Shown in pieces: positions 1-10,820 of a stretch of DNA of 64,000 nucleotides. Position 1 is the stretch's first letter. Every line of letters begins with the position of its first letter. Where the stretch lies: positions 1,984,001 to 2,048,000 of the forward strand of contig NZ_CP045417.1 in assembly GCF_009363755.1 (NCBI RefSeq). The letters are read 5' to 3'. Below the pieces are notes generated by a model that did not search any database, had not been told where the DNA came from, and was given only the letters and a program-made list of their open reading frames with translations. This stretch comes from Halomonas sp. THAF5a (GTDB lineage Bacteria > Pseudomonadota > Gammaproteobacteria > Pseudomonadales > Halomonadaceae). The translations under genes were made by a program, and so were the position numbers.

Positions 1-152
1 TCATGTGCTTCATCATCTGGGACCTGGCCAAGCAGTCCCGGGCCGGCCGCTTCGGCACCCTCATGCTGTTCGTGGTGCTGGGCGCCGGGATGCTGGGCTA
101 CGTGCTGAAGGTGGTGATCACCTGGACGCTGGAGAGCGGCGTCGGGGTCTAG
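1..152 (+). CDS. DUF2788 family small membrane protein, C-terminal part
   Basis: Only the last 49 codons are inside the window (reading frame from base 3, stop TAG at 150-152). The fragment runs from a cytoplasmic-looking segment (WDLAKQSRAGRFGT) into a hydrophobic helix (LMLFVVLGAGMLGYVL) and ends in a short tail. This pattern matches my memory of DUF2788 proteins, small inner-membrane proteins of about 70 residues in Pseudomonas and Halomonas with no assigned function. The start lies upstream of the window. A strong hairpin follows 35 bases downstream. The family call rests on a short fragment, so it is moderate. Confidence 0.6.
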   Translation, partial: MCFIIWDLAKQSRAGRFGTLMLFVVLGAGMLGYVLKVVITWTLESGVGV

Positions 153-186
153 CCCTACCGCCTCATACCGCGGCGACGCCGACACG

Positions 187-214
187 AAGACGCCACTCCG
201 AGGAGTGGCGTCTT
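187..214. terminator. Bidirectional hairpin terminator between DUF2788 gene and ihfA
   Basis: A perfect 12-bp stem (187-198 with 203-214, loop CGAG) sits between the two convergent genes. Its ends carry AA and TT, so it could stop transcripts from both sides. Confidence 0.75.
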
Positions 215-246
215 GCGAAGGGACGGCAATGGGGACAGGCGGCGCC

Positions 247-549
247 TCAGTGCACCTCGCCCTCGTACCCCTCGACCTGGCTCTTGAGCTTCTGGCCGGG
301 CCGGAAGGTGACCACGCGTCGGGCGGAGATGGGGATCTCCTCGCCCGTCTTCGGGTTGCGGCCGGGTCGCTCGCGCTTGTCGCGCAGGTCGAAGTTGCCG
401 AATCCCGACAGCTTGACCTGCTCGTTCTCGCGCAGGCAGCCACGAATCTCCTCGAAGAAGGCCTCCACCATGGACTTGGCCTCGCGCTTGGACAGGCCAA
501 GCTCGACGTGCAGATGTTCGGCCAGTTCCGCCTTGGTCAACGCACCCAT
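247..549 (-). CDS. ihfA: Integration host factor subunit alpha
   Basis: This is a 100-residue HU/IHF-family DNA-bending protein. It pairs with IHF-beta to make sharp bends used in recombination, replication and sigma54 promoters. The protein begins [13 protein letters not shown] and contains the family signature [20 protein letters not shown] in the DNA-intercalating arm. I chose the ATG at 549 because it has GAGGA eight bases upstream and gives the usual length. An in-frame ATG at 618 overlaps the pheT stop as ATGA and would add 23 residues that are foreign to the family. ihfA downstream of pheT is the standard gammaproteobacterial arrangement. Confidence 0.95.
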   Translation of the reverse strand: MGALTKAELAEHLHVELGLSKREAKSMVEAFFEEIRGCLRENEQVKLSGFGNFDLRDKRERPGRNPKTGEEIPISARRVVTFRPGQKLKSQVEGYEGEVH

Positions 550-614
550 GTTGTCGTCCTCGTGGCGCAGGTCCTGCCAATCGCCCGGGCGAGCCTCCCT
601 GCCTCGCGACGCGC

Positions 615-2993
615 TCATGAACGCAGCTCGGCGCCCAGGTGCTGGTGCGATTCCGCGACGATGGCATCAACCAACTGATTGATTTCCTCGTCATTAAGCG
701 TGCGCGAAGGATGCTGCCAGGTCAAGCCCAGGGCCACGCTCTTGCGCCCCTCCGGCACGCCCTTGCCCTGGTAGACATCGAACAGGTGCGAGTCCACCAG
801 CCACTCGCCGGCCTGGCCGCGGATGGTATCGAGCAGCGACTGGACCGGCAGGTCGGCGTCGACCAGGAAGGCCAGGTCGCGGCGCACCTCGGGATGGCGA
901 GAGAGCGGCGTGAAGGCCGGCACCCGGCCCTGGGTGAGCGCATCGAGGCGCACCTCGAAGAGCAGCGCATCGACCTTGAGGCCCAGCTTGGCGCGCACCG
1001 CCGGGTGCAGGGTGCCGATCCAGCCGGCCTCCTCGCCGCGGTGCAGGAGGCGCGCGCACTGCCCCGGGTGCAGGGCCGGGTGCTCGCCCGGCTCGAAGCG
1101 CCAGGCCTCGGGATCGCCCAGGGCCAGCAGGCTCTCGAGGTCGCCCTTGAGGTCGAAGAAGTCGACCGCGGCCTTGTCACCGGACCAGCCCTCGGGCTCG
1201 CGCGGCCCGCAGACCAGGGCGCCGAGCATCGGCACCTGGTGCAGGTGATCGAGCTCGCCGCGGAACACCAGGCCGGTCTCGAACAGGCGGACCCGGTTCT
1301 GCTGGCGATTCAGGTTGTGCGTCAGGGCACGCACCAGACCCGGGAAGAGGCTCGCGCGCATCACCGACAGGTCGCTGGAGATGGGGTTGGCGAGCGCCGG
1401 CGAGACGGCCTCGGGGTGCAGCGCCTGCTGCAGTTCCGGGGCGACGAAGCTGTAGGTCACCGCCTCCTGGTAGCCGCGGGCGACCATCTGGCGACGCAGC
1501 CGGCCCAGCGGCGTGTGGGCCTCGTCGGCCGGGCGCAGCGCCAGGCGCAGCTGGGGACGGCGCACCGGCAGCCGGTTGTAGCCGTGGATGCGCGCCACCT
1601 CCTCGATGAGGTCCTCCTCGATGGCGATGTCGAACCGCCAGCTCGGCACCTGCACCGTCCAGCCCTCGCCGTTGGCGGTGACGCCGAGCCCCAGGCGCTC
1701 GAGGATTTCGACGACCTCCTCGCCCGGCAGCGACTTGCCGAGCGCCTGCTCGAGGCGCGCCGCGCGCAGGGTCGCCTGGCGGGCGCCGGGCAGGTGCGCG
1801 TCGCTTGCCACCTCGACCAGCGGCCCCGGCTCGCCGCCGGTGATCTCGATCAGCAGCGCGGTGGCCCGCTCGGCGGCCTCGCGGGCCAGCGCAGGGTCGA
1901 CGCCGCGCTCGAAGCGGTGGGAGGCGTCGGTGTGCAGGCCGTAGCGACGGCCCTGGCCGGCCACGGCCAGCGGCGAGAAGAAGGCCGACTCGAGGAAGAT
2001 GTCCCGGGTCTCGGCAGTCACGCCGGAGTGCTCGCCGCCCATGATGCCGGCGATGGCCAGCGGGCCCCGCTCGTCGGCGATCACCAGGGTCTCGCCCTCG
2101 AGGGTGATCTCCTGGCCATCGAGCAGCACGAGGCGCTCGCCCTCGCGGGCCAGGCGCACGATCACGCTGCCCTGCAGGTTGGCGCGGTCGAAGGCGTGCA
2201 GCGGCTGGCCGAGCTCGAGCATCACGTAGTTGGTGACGTCGACCACCGGATCGATGGCGCGGATGCCACCGCGGCGCAGCCGCTCGACCATCCACAGCGG
2301 CGTCTCGGCGCTGACGTCGACGCCCTTGATCAGCCGGCCGAGGTAGCGCGGGCAGCGCTCGCCATCCTCGACGCGCACCGGGAAGGTCTCGTCGTGGACG
2401 GGCGCCACCGGGGCGAGCTCGGGGCCCTGGACCGCCAGGCGGTTGAGCACCCCCACCTCGCGCGCCAGGCCCTTGAGGCTCAGGCAGTCGCCGCGATTGG
2501 GGGTGAGGTCGACCTCGATGGTGTGGTCATCGAGGCCCATGAAGGCGCGAAAGTCCTCGCCCACCGGCGCATCCAGCGGCAGCTCTAGGATGCCCTCGGA
2601 GGTCTCCTCCTCGAGTCCGAGCTCCGAGGCGGAACAGATCATGCCGCGGGACTCGACGCCGCGCAGCTTGGCCTTCTTGATCTTGAAGTCGCCGGGCAGC
2701 ACGGCACCGACCCGGGCGAAGGCGACCCGCTGGCCCTCGGCCACGTTGGGGGCGCCGCAGACCACCTGCACCCGCTCGCCGCTGCCGTCCTCGACCTGGC
2801 AGACGTTGAGCTTGTCGGCATCGGGATGCGGCGCCTTGGCCACCACCTGGGCGACCACCACGCCGCTGAAGCTCGCGGCGACGGGTTCCACGCCGTCGAC
2901 CTCGAGCCCGGCCATGGTGATCTGGTCGGCGAGCGCCTGGGTGGAGAGGGCCGGCGAGACCCAGTCGCGCAGCCACTGTTCGGAAAATTTCAT
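615..2993 (-). CDS. pheT: Phenylalanine-tRNA ligase beta subunit
   Basis: This 792-residue subunit forms the alpha2-beta2 enzyme that charges tRNA-Phe in the cytoplasm. The N-terminus ([14 protein letters not shown]) leads into the EMAP-like tRNA-binding domain at about residues 40-150 ([14 protein letters not shown]). B3/B4 editing and B5 domains follow, and a ferredoxin-fold anticodon-binding domain (FDX-ACB) closes the protein. Length matches the family (about 795). It follows pheS by about 34 bases and precedes ihfA, so pheS-pheT-ihfA is probably one transcript. No anomalies were seen. Confidence 0.98.
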   Translation of the reverse strand: MKFSEQWLRDWVSPALSTQALADQITMAGLEVDGVEPVAASFSGVVVAQVVAKAPHPDADKLNVCQVEDGSGERVQVVCGAPNVAEGQRVAFARVGAVLPGDFKIKKAKLRGVESRGMICSASELGLEEETSEGILELPLDAPVGEDFRAFMGLDDHTIEVDLTPNRGDCLSLKGLAREVGVLNRLAVQGPELAPVAPVHDETFPVRVEDGERCPRYLGRLIKGVDVSAETPLWMVERLRRGGIRAIDPVVDVTNYVMLELGQPLHAFDRANLQGSVIVRLAREGERLVLLDGQEITLEGETLVIADERGPLAIAGIMGGEHSGVTAETRDIFLESAFFSPLAVAGQGRRYGLHTDASHRFERGVDPALAREAAERATALLIEITGGEPGPLVEVASDAHLPGARQATLRAARLEQALGKSLPGEEVVEILERLGLGVTANGEGWTVQVPSWRFDIAIEEDLIEEVARIHGYNRLPVRRPQLRLALRPADEAHTPLGRLRRQMVARGYQEAVTYSFVAPELQQALHPEAVSPALANPISSDLSVMRASLFPGLVRALTHNLNRQQNRVRLFETGLVFRGELDHLHQVPMLGALVCGPREPEGWSGDKAAVDFFDLKGDLESLLALGDPEAWRFEPGEHPALHPGQCARLLHRGEEAGWIGTLHPAVRAKLGLKVDALLFEVRLDALTQGRVPAFTPLSRHPEVRRDLAFLVDADLPVQSLLDTIRGQAGEWLVDSHLFDVYQGKGVPEGRKSVALGLTWQHPSRTLNDEEINQLVDAIVAESHQHLGAELRS

Positions 2994-3027
2994 GACAACT
3001 CCTGTGTTCTGCGTATCCGGTGGTCGA

Positions 3028-4080
<1,053 letters not shown>

Positions 4081-4082
4081 TC

Positions 4083-4117
4083 AAAAAAACAGGGGAAGAG
4101 CGGCTGCTCTTCCCCTG
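4083..4117 (-). terminator. Intrinsic terminator after rplT / upstream of pheS
   Basis: On the minus strand a 12-bp stem (4117-4106 with 4101-4090, loop of 4) is followed by seven T residues. It lies between rplT and pheS, where E. coli has the pheST attenuator. I see no convincing Phe-rich leader peptide ahead of it, so I call it a terminator, possibly partial. Confidence 0.8.
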
Positions 4118-4174
4118 CGACGATCACGGACCGGCGGTGCGACACGAGCCGCTCACCGGCCAGGGTCGACTCCC

Positions 4175-4528
4175 TTACTGGGCAGCCTTGGCCTTCTCGA
4201 CGATGGCGGCAAAGGCAGCCTTCTCGTGAACGGCCAGATCGGCCAGCACCTTGCGGTCGATCTCGATACCGGCCTTCTTCAGGCCACCGACGAAGCGGCT
4301 GTAGGACAGGCCGTGCTGGCGGGCACCGGCGTTGATACGCTGGATCCACAGGGCACGGAACTGACGCTTGCGCTGACGACGGTCGCGGTAGGCATACTGG
4401 CCGGCCTTGATGACGGCCTGCTTGGCGACGCGGAAGACGCGCGAACGGGCACCGTAGTAACCCTTGGCCTGCTTCAGAATCTTCTTGTGACGACGACGTG
4501 CGACGACACCACGCTTGACGCGAGTCAT
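4175..4528 (-). CDS. rplT: 50S ribosomal protein L20
   Basis: This 117-residue, strongly basic protein has the L20 start [19 protein letters not shown] and the conserved segment [18 protein letters not shown]20 binds 23S rRNA early in large-subunit assembly. In E. coli it also represses translation of its own rpmI-rplT message. The gene sits 38 bases after rpmI in the infC-rpmI-rplT order. Length agrees with the family (about 118). Confidence 0.98.
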   Translation of the reverse strand: MTRVKRGVVARRRHKKILKQAKGYYGARSRVFRVAKQAVIKAGQYAYRDRRQRKRQFRALWIQRINAGARQHGLSYSRFVGGLKKAGIEIDRKVLADLAVHEKAAFAAIVEKAKAAQ

Positions 4529-4566
4529 GGCTTTCTCCTGACGTTAAAAAGGGTGCACCGGGGAAG

Positions 4567-4761
4567 TTACAGAGTCGGCAGCATCCGCTGGATGAGCGGC
4601 TTGTCGGCGGCGTGGATCTGCTTCATCCCACGCAGCTGGCGCTTCCGCTTGGTGGTCTTCTTGGTCAGGATGTGGCTACGGAACGACTGCTTGTGCTTGA
4701 AGCCGTTGGCCGTCTTCTTAAAGCGCTTGGCAGCGCCGCTGTTGCTCTTGATCTTCGGCAT
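4567..4761 (-). CDS. rpmI: 50S ribosomal protein L35
   Basis: This is a 64-residue basic protein starting [17 protein letters not shown], the standard L35 N-terminus. It is a structural protein of the large ribosomal subunit. I chose the ATG at 4761 because an earlier in-frame ATG (4815) adds 18 residues that L35 proteins do not have. It lies between infC and rplT, as in most bacteria. Confidence 0.97.
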   Translation of the reverse strand: MPKIKSNSGAAKRFKKTANGFKHKQSFRSHILTKKTTKRKRQLRGMKQIHAADKPLIQRMLPTL

Positions 4762-4848
4762 GAGACTAACTCCGCTCGAGGTTTTTTCAGAAAATTCGTG
4801 GCCGCCGGAAGGCATTACTGCCTTCCGGCCGTTGAACGGGCCGTCGAA

Positions 4849-5388
4849 TCACTTCTTCTTGGGGGCAATGATCATGATCATCTGGCGCCCTTCCATCTTC
4901 GGGAAGGACTCCACGGTCCCAAGCTCTTCGAGGTCTGCGGCGATCCGCTCCATCAGCTTGCGGCCGATGTCCTGGTGCGCCATTTCACGACCGCGAAAAC
5001 GCAGGGTGACCTTGCCCTTGTCGCCACCTTCGAGGAAACGCGTCAGGTTCTTCATCTTGACCTGATAGTCGCCCTCGTCGGTGCCAGGCCGGAATTTCAC
5101 TTCCTTGACCTGGATCTGCTTCGTCTTCTTCTTCTGAGCAGACTTCTGCTTCTTCTGCTCGAAGACGAACTTGCCGTAATCCATGATCTTGCAGACGATG
5201 GGATCGGCATTGGAAATCTGCACGAGGTCCATTCCGGCCGCTTCGGCTCGCTCCAGCGCATCGCTGGTGGGCACGACGCCCAGCTGTTCGCCGTCGCTGT
5301 CGATCAGGCGGACCTGATCCTCGGTAATGCGCTCGTTCATCGGGGGGCGTTTATCCTGAACGCGCCCTCTAGGGTTGCTTCGCTTGAT
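4849..5388 (-). CDS. infC: Translation initiation factor IF-3, probable AUC start codon
   Basis: IF-3 binds the 30S subunit and checks the start-codon/initiator-tRNA match. The core ([57 protein letters not shown]) is typical. The first ATG in frame (5340) gives only 163 residues and cuts the N-terminal strand. Reading back in frame to a TAG there is no ATG, GTG or TTG, but there is an ATC at 5388-5386 with GGAG eight bases upstream. From it the protein is 179 residues ([11 protein letters not shown]...), matching E. coli (180), whose infC starts with AUU. A rare start codon lets IF-3 repress its own synthesis. Confidence 0.9.
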   Translation of the reverse strand: MKRSNPRGRVQDKRPPMNERITEDQVRLIDSDGEQLGVVPTSDALERAEAAGMDLVQISNADPIVCKIMDYGKFVFEQKKQKSAQKKKTKQIQVKEVKFRPGTDEGDYQVKMKNLTRFLEGGDKGKVTLRFRGREMAHQDIGRKLMERIAADLEELGTVESFPKMEGRQMIMIIAPKKK

Positions 5389-5400
5389 GGTTCCGTCTCC
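5381..5400 (-). promoter_or_regulatory. Ribosome binding site and non-canonical ATC start of infC
   Basis: On the minus strand GGAG at 5400-5397 precedes an ATC codon at 5388-5386 with normal spacing. No standard start codon occurs between the upstream in-frame stop and the ATG at 5340. This fits the known IF-3 autoregulation through a codon that IF-3 rejects. Confidence 0.7.
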
Positions 5401-5421
5401 ACTATCGCTTGGAAGATGTCG

Positions 5422-7320
5422 CTATTGCCGTTCGGTCTGAATCCGCTCGATGAAGGCATCCACCGTCATCGTCCCGAGATTCTCGCCGCTGCGGGTGCGC
5501 AGGGCCACCGAGTCGGACTCGACTTCCTTATCTCCCACCACCAGGAGATAGGGGACCTTCTGCAACGTATGCTCACGGATTTTAAAGCCGATCTTCTCGT
5601 TCCTCAAGTCCGACTTGACGCGCAGACCGACTTTCTGCAGCCGTTCGACCAGTTCGACGGCGTAATCCCGCTGCGCATCGGTGATGGTCATCACCACCGC
5701 CTGCTGGGGGGCCAGCCACAGCGGCATGGCGCCGGCGTAGTGCTCGATCAGGATGCCGAGGAAACGCTCGAAGGAGCCCAGGATCGCCCGATGCAGCATC
5801 ACCGGCGTCTTGCGCGCGCCGTCCTCATCGACGTACTGCGCCCCCAGGCGGCCGGGGAGGTTGAAGTCGAGCTGCAGGGTGCCGCACTGCCAGACGCGAT
5901 TGAGGCAGTCGCGCAGCGAGAACTCGATCTTGGGGCCGTAGAAGGCGCCCTCGCCCGGCTGCAGCTCCCAGTCCAGGCCGGTGGCGTTCAGCGCCGCCTC
6001 GAGGCCGGCCTCGGCGCGATCCCACAGCGCCGGCTCGCCCATGAAGCCCTCGGGACGGGTGGAGAGCTTGAGCTCCACGTCGTCGAAGCCGAGCTCCCTG
6101 TAGACCTGCAGGGTCAGGGCGATGAAGGCCTCGGCCTCGGACTGGATCTGCCCCTCGGTGCAGAAGATGTGCGCGTCGTCCTGGGTGAACCCCCGCACCC
6201 GCATCAGGCCGTGCAGCGAGCCGGAGGGCTCGTTGCGGTGGCAGCTGCCGAACTCGGCGAGGCGCAGCGGCAGGTCGCGGTAGCTCTTGAGGCCTTGGTT
6301 GAACACCTGCACGTGGCAGGGGCAGTTCATCGGCTTGACCGCGTACTCGCGCTTCTCCGACTCGGTGGTGAACATCAGCTCGCTGTAGTGCCCCCAGTGC
6401 CCCGAGGCCTTCCACAGCGAGAGATCCACCACCTGGGGCGTCTTGATCTCCTGGTAGCCGTGCTCGATCTGCACGCGGCGCATGTACTGCTCGAGCGCCT
6501 GATAGATCGTCCAGCCGTTGGGGTGCCAGAACACCATGCCCGGGGCCTCTTCCTGGAGGTGGAAGAGATCCATCTTCTTGGCCAGCTTGCGATGGTCGCG
6601 CTTCTCGGCCTCCTCGAGGCGCTTGAGGTAGGCCTTGAGCTGTTTCTTGTCGCCCCAGGCGGTGCCGTAGATGCGGGTCAGCATGGGGTTCTCGGCGTTG
6701 CCGCGCCAGTAGGCCCCGGCCAGCTTGGTCAGCTTGAACGCCTTGAGGTGCCGGGTGTTGGGCACGTGGGGGCCCCGGCACATGTCGACGTATTCCTCGT
6801 GATGGTAGAGACGAATGGTCTCCCCCTCGGGAATGCCGCGCACGATCTCCTGCTTGTAGGGCTCGTCGCGGTGCAGGAAGGCCAGCATGGCCGCGTCGCG
6901 ATCGACGTATTCGCGCACCACGTCGTACTCGTGATCGATCAGCGCCTTCATGCGCGCTTCGATGGCTTCGAGGTCCTCGGGAGTCACCGAGCGACCGAAG
7001 TCGACGTCGTAGTAGAACCCGTCGTCGATCACCGGGCCGATGGCCATCTTGGCGTCGGGATAGAGCTGCTTGACGGCATGGCCGATCAGGTGGGCGCAGG
7101 AGTGGCGAATGACCTCGAGGCCCTCCGCATCGCGGGCGGTGAGGATCGCCACCTCGGCGTCGTGGTCGATGATATCGGCGGCATCGACCTGGACGCCGTC
7201 GATCTTGCCGGCCACACAGGCCTTGGCGAGTCCGGGACCGATGCTCTCGGCCAGCTGCATGACGCTCAGGGGTTCGTCGAAGGTTCTCTGACTGCCGTCG
7301 GGCAGGGTCACGATGGGCAT
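5422..7320 (-). CDS. thrS: Threonine-tRNA ligase
   Basis: This is a 632-residue class II aminoacyl-tRNA synthetase. Domains in order: TGS (about 1-62, [20 protein letters not shown]), the editing domain with [16 protein letters not shown] and the zinc-type HxxxH, the catalytic core with [12 protein letters not shown] (zinc cysteine) and [13 protein letters not shown], and the C-terminal anticodon-binding domain ([20 protein letters not shown]). The ATG at 7320 has AAGGA seven bases upstream. It heads the leftward translation operon, with infC starting about 34 bases downstream. Length is slightly below E. coli (642) and unremarkable. Confidence 0.98.
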   Translation of the reverse strand: MPIVTLPDGSQRTFDEPLSVMQLAESIGPGLAKACVAGKIDGVQVDAADIIDHDAEVAILTARDAEGLEVIRHSCAHLIGHAVKQLYPDAKMAIGPVIDDGFYYDVDFGRSVTPEDLEAIEARMKALIDHEYDVVREYVDRDAAMLAFLHRDEPYKQEIVRGIPEGETIRLYHHEEYVDMCRGPHVPNTRHLKAFKLTKLAGAYWRGNAENPMLTRIYGTAWGDKKQLKAYLKRLEEAEKRDHRKLAKKMDLFHLQEEAPGMVFWHPNGWTIYQALEQYMRRVQIEHGYQEIKTPQVVDLSLWKASGHWGHYSELMFTTESEKREYAVKPMNCPCHVQVFNQGLKSYRDLPLRLAEFGSCHRNEPSGSLHGLMRVRGFTQDDAHIFCTEGQIQSEAEAFIALTLQVYRELGFDDVELKLSTRPEGFMGEPALWDRAEAGLEAALNATGLDWELQPGEGAFYGPKIEFSLRDCLNRVWQCGTLQLDFNLPGRLGAQYVDEDGARKTPVMLHRAILGSFERFLGILIEHYAGAMPLWLAPQQAVVMTITDAQRDYAVELVERLQKVGLRVKSDLRNEKIGFKIREHTLQKVPYLLVVGDKEVESDSVALRTRSGENLGTMTVDAFIERIQTERQ

Positions 7321-7449
7321 GAAGGCTTCCTTGTGCGCAGTGGTGATCCATACCAGGGATCACGTGTCGCCAGACGAATGGTCGTGGTCTGAAAGCCGCC
7401 TAGCCTAGCAGAAGCGCCCCGTGGGGCGCCACGGGGAGAGGGCCGAAAC

Positions 7450-7480
7450 GAGAGAAGGCGCCCCAGGGGCGCCTTCTCTC
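7450..7480. terminator. Hairpin terminator downstream of the OmpA-type lipoprotein gene
   Basis: A near-perfect inverted repeat (GAGAGAAGGCGCCCC, one-base loop, complementary arm) lies between the lipoprotein gene and the thrS upstream region. It follows the stop of the leftward lipoprotein gene by about 53 bases. Confidence 0.7.
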
Positions 7481-7532
7481 GTGCTCGCGTCACGCCCCGG
7501 CAGTCGGGGCGGCGGTTCGGGTCAGGGCAGGA

Positions 7533-8345
7533 TCACTCCCACTCGCCCAGCTCCACGCGACGGTTCTCGGCACGGCCGGCATCGGTCTCGTTGCTGGCCA
7601 CCGGCTGGGACTCGCCGTAGCCGATGGTGCGCATGCGCTCCATGGAAACGCCCTGGCCAGCCAGGTAGTCGGCGACGGAGTCGGCGCGACGCTGGGAGAG
7701 GTCCTGGTTGTAGCTGTCGCTACCCACGGCGTCGGTGTGGCCCTCGATACGCACGCGGACGTTCTCGTTGGCCATCAGCTTCTCGGCGACACCGTCGAGG
7801 ATATCCTCGGCACCCATGGTCAGGGTCGCGGAGTCGAACTCGAAGTTGACGTCGCGCAGCACCAGGTCTTCCACGCAGCCCAGGGCGTTGACCTCGGCAC
7901 CGGCCGGGGTGCCCGGACACTGGTCCTGGTAGTCCGGCACGCCATCACCGTCGGAGTCCAGCGGGCAGCCCACGGCATCCACGGCCACGCCGGCCGGTGT
8001 GCCCGGGCACTGATCGTCGGCATCGAAGACGCCGTCGCCATCGGTGTCGCGCGGCGCCGGCTCCGGCGTGCGGTTGGGCTCGGCACACAGCATCGCGCCG
8101 ATGGTGGCACCGGCGGTGCTGCCGATGGCCGCCCCGGTGTCCTCGTCGGATTCGCCGCTGGTCGCATAGCCGAGGCCGCCACCGATCACGCCGCCGGCGA
8201 GCCCGCAGACGAAGGGCGTTTGGTACCAGGCACGGTCAGAGGAAGCGCCACTCTCCATGCTGGAGGAGGAACCCGAGCTGGCACAGCCGGAGAGCCCGAC
8301 CACCAGCGCGGAACCAAGCAACAGACCAGTCGTTGATTTTTTCAT
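7533..8345 (-). CDS. OmpA-family lipoprotein with glycine-zipper and calcium-binding repeats
   Basis: This 270-residue outer-membrane protein starts with a lipoprotein signal (MKKSTTGLLLGSALVVGLSGC, lipobox LSGC, Cys21). A glycine-rich membrane-inserting stretch follows (CGLAGGVIGGGLGYATSG). Then come two thrombospondin-type-3-like acidic repeats (DTDGDGVFDADDQCPGTP and DSDGDGVPDYQDQCPGTP), which usually bind calcium. The C-terminus is an OmpA/MotB peptidoglycan-binding domain (VRIEGHTDAVGSDSYNQDLS, then RRADSVADYL). The likely role is anchoring the outer membrane to peptidoglycan. I chose the ATG at 8345 from the signal peptide and its GGAG site; upstream starts add non-signal sequence. Confidence 0.9.
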   Translation of the reverse strand: MKKSTTGLLLGSALVVGLSGCASSGSSSSMESGASSDRAWYQTPFVCGLAGGVIGGGLGYATSGESDEDTGAAIGSTAGATIGAMLCAEPNRTPEPAPRDTDGDGVFDADDQCPGTPAGVAVDAVGCPLDSDGDGVPDYQDQCPGTPAGAEVNALGCVEDLVLRDVNFEFDSATLTMGAEDILDGVAEKLMANENVRVRIEGHTDAVGSDSYNQDLSQRRADSVADYLAGQGVSMERMRTIGYGESQPVASNETDAGRAENRRVELGEWE

Positions 8346-8619
8346 GCAAGACTCCTTCTTCTTAGCGACATCCCGGCGCAGACGGCAGGGGCTGCCGTGG
8401 CCAGGGGGTTCCGAGGAATGAACCGAGGGAAGCGGCCCCCGAACCGCTTCCTGCACCTTCCAAGAAAGCATCTTACAACTTTCTCGGCCAGTTCCGAACG
8501 CGACGGCCAGGGCGTCCGATGCATATTAGCCGCCGACGTGATGGCGCCAGCTTGCCGCAGACCCCGCACGGTTGCAATCGTCGAATCGTCGGCCAGCCAG
8601 GCCGCGTGACCCACTTCCT

Positions 8620-9093
8620 TCAGTGCAGGCTATCCGGCCAGCCGCGGCGAAATTCGATCACCGCCGCCGCGGCCTTGAGCACCGAATCGCGCATCTCGTC
8701 CTCGACCGCCAGGCGCTCACGGTCCTCCTGGAACCTTGCCTTCGGGGTCAGGGCCTTGCGCGCGGCATGGGTATGCAGGTGCTTGGTACGGCGGTGCACC
8801 TCGTCGAAGGCCTGGAAATCGGGGCGCTGGGTCAGGTCCTGGTCGAGGATCTCCAGCAGCACCTTGCAGCGCCAGGACCCCTCGGTGATATCGACCTGCT
8901 CCTGGGCCAGCGCCGAGGCCACCAGTTCGAGGTTCTCCAGGCAATTCTCATGGGCACGCCGCAGCTCCTCTTCTCGAAAGCTCCGCCGCCGCCGCACCTC
9001 TTTCCAGAGCGTGAAGGCATAGGCCCCGAGGCCGGCGATGATCGCCAGTCCCAGGCCAAGGAGAATGAGCGCCAGGGTCGAGTTCATGGGCAT
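8620..9093 (-). CDS. DUF2489 family membrane-anchored protein
   Basis: This 157-residue protein has one N-terminal transmembrane helix (LALILLGLGLAIIAGLGAYAF), then a basic patch and a charged, mostly helical cytoplasmic part with two cysteines. It matches DUF2489 as I remember it: single-pass inner-membrane proteins of gammaproteobacteria with no known function. Two ATGs six bases apart (9093 and 9087) are both possible. It is transcribed away from the adjacent carboxylate transporter. Confidence 0.75.
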   Translation of the reverse strand: MPMNSTLALILLGLGLAIIAGLGAYAFTLWKEVRRRRSFREEELRRAHENCLENLELVASALAQEQVDITEGSWRCKVLLEILDQDLTQRPDFQAFDEVHRRTKHLHTHAARKALTPKARFQEDRERLAVEDEMRDSVLKAAAAVIEFRRGWPDSLH

Positions 9094-9270
9094 GTCCCGT
9101 GTCGATGCGTGTCAGGAACGATCATTCTACACGGCGCTCGCCGCGGCTCGAAATCGTTCCGACGGCCCGGCCAGGCGCCGGAGCCGCCTGGGCGACCGGA
9201 ACTCGGCAGCCGCCGGCCATCTTGCGTAGAATCGCGCCTCACCCAATGCGCATGAGACGATGGAACGACG

Positions 9271-10728
9271 ATGCCTACCCCCGACACCCCTCACGCCACG
9301 CCCACGGGCCCTGCCTTCTCCGCTCGTATCGGCCTCTGGCTGGGCCCGATCTGGGTGCTCCTGACGCTGCTGCTGCCGGCCCCCACCGGCATGTCCGACC
9401 CGGCCTGGGCCTGCGTCGGCCTGGCGCTGTTGATGGCCACCTGGTGGTCCACCGAGGCCATCCCGATCCCCGCCACCTCGCTGCTGCCGCTGGCCCTGGT
9501 CCCGGCACTCGGCATCGGCGAGATGAAGGAGACCGCGGCCAGCTACGCCAACCCGATCATCTACCTCTTCCTCGGCGGCTTCCTGCTGGGCATCGCCATG
9601 CAGCGCTGGTCCCTGCATCGGCGCATCGCCTTGCATGTCCTGCGCGTGGTCGGCCACCAGCCGCGCCGCCAGATCGGCGGCTTCATGCTGGCCACCGGGT
9701 TTCTCAGCATGTGGGTCTCCAATACCGCCACCGCCATCATGATGCTGCCCATCGGCATGTCGGTGGTCAGCCTGCTGGACGACGCCGACCCGACGGAGCT
9801 CAACCGCTACGCCACGGCGCTGCTGCTGGCGATCGCCTACTCCGCCAGCATCGGCGGCGTGGCCACCCTGATCGGCACCCCGCCCAACGCCCTGCTGGCC
9901 GGCTACCTGGCCGAGGATCGCGGCATCGACCTCGGCTTTGCCCAGTGGATGATGATCGGCCTGCCGATCAGCGCGGCCATGATGGCCAGCGCCTGGTGGT
10001 GGCTGACCCGCCGCGGCTTCGACCTGCGGGTCGGCGACGACAGCGCCGAGATGGTGCGCGACGAACTGGCGAGACTCGGCCCCATCGGCGCCCCGGAGCG
10101 TCGCGTCGGCGTGATCTTCCTGCTGGCGGCGGTGACCTGGATGCTGCGGCCGCTGCTCAACGACGCCGGGCTCGACTGGCTCTCCGACACCGGCATCGCC
10201 ATCATCGCCGGCATCGCCCTGTTCCTGGTGCCCGCCGGCCAGGATGATGGCGAGCGGCTGATGGACTGGGACGCCGCCAAGGAGCTTCCCTGGGGCATCC
10301 TGCTGCTGTTCGGCGGCGGCCTGGCGCTGGCCGGGGCCATCAGCCGCTCGGGGCTGGCGGAGTGGATCGCCCAGCAGCTCGGCATCTTCGGCGCCTTCCC
10401 GCTGCTGGCCATGGTCGGGGTGGTGGTGCTGGTGATCATCTTCCTTACCGAGGTGACCTCCAACACCGCCACCGCGGCCGCCTTCCTGCCGCTGCTCGGC
10501 GCCCTGGCGCTGTCGCTGGACATCTCGCCGCTGCTGATCACGGTGCCCGCCGCCATCGCCGCCAGCTGCGCCTTCATGATGCCGGTGGCCACGCCCCCCA
10601 ACGCGATCGTCTTCGCCACCGGCCGCATGAAGATCCAGTCGATGATCCGCGCCGGCTTCATGCTCAACCTGATCAGCACCCTGGTGGTGACCCTGATGGC
10701 CTACGGCCTGATCGTCAGCCTCTGGTAG
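9271..10728 (+). CDS. DASS-family (SLC13) sodium:dicarboxylate symporter
   Basis: This is a 485-residue inner-membrane transporter with about 11-12 hydrophobic segments. The family's two substrate/sodium motifs are visible as MWVSNTATAIMMLP in the first repeat and EVTSNTATAAAFLP in the second; these SNT loops define the divalent anion:Na+ symporters. Likely substrates are C4-dicarboxylates such as succinate or malate, but the exact substrate cannot be read from sequence. It stands alone and is followed by a strong terminator. Upstream spacing to the divergent DUF2489 gene is about 180 bases. Confidence 0.9.
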   Translation: MPTPDTPHATPTGPAFSARIGLWLGPIWVLLTLLLPAPTGMSDPAWACVGLALLMATWWSTEAIPIPATSLLPLALVPALGIGEMKETAASYANPIIYLFLGGFLLGIAMQRWSLHRRIALHVLRVVGHQPRRQIGGFMLATGFLSMWVSNTATAIMMLPIGMSVVSLLDDADPTELNRYATALLLAIAYSASIGGVATLIGTPPNALLAGYLAEDRGIDLGFAQWMMIGLPISAAMMASAWWWLTRRGFDLRVGDDSAEMVRDELARLGPIGAPERRVGVIFLLAAVTWMLRPLLNDAGLDWLSDTGIAIIAGIALFLVPAGQDDGERLMDWDAAKELPWGILLLFGGGLALAGAISRSGLAEWIAQQLGIFGAFPLLAMVGVVVLVIIFLTEVTSNTATAAAFLPLLGALALSLDISPLLITVPAAIAASCAFMMPVATPPNAIVFATGRMKIQSMIRAGFMLNLISTLVVTLMAYGLIVSLW

Positions 10729-10751
10729 AGAGGCTGCCCCCGATCACGACG

Positions 10752-10782
10752 GAGCCCGGCCACCTTGGCCGGGCTCTTCTCT
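10752..10782 (+). terminator. Terminator of the DASS transporter gene
   Basis: An 11-bp perfect stem GAGCCCGGCCA/TGGCCGGGCTC with a 3-base loop is followed by TTCTCT, 23 bases after the transporter stop. Confidence 0.8.
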
Positions 10783-10820
10783 AAAGGGTGATACCGACAA
10801 GGGGTGATACCGACGTCGAC

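Noticed and set aside
639..2588. Long plus-strand open frame opposite pheT
   Set aside because: It is a GC-driven shadow with His/Gln/Arg-rich nonsense composition; pheT is clear on the other strand.
4612..7392. Very long plus-strand open frame opposite thrS, infC and rpmI
   Set aside because: It is an antisense shadow caused by high GC; the minus strand carries thrS, infC and rpmI with full family motifs.
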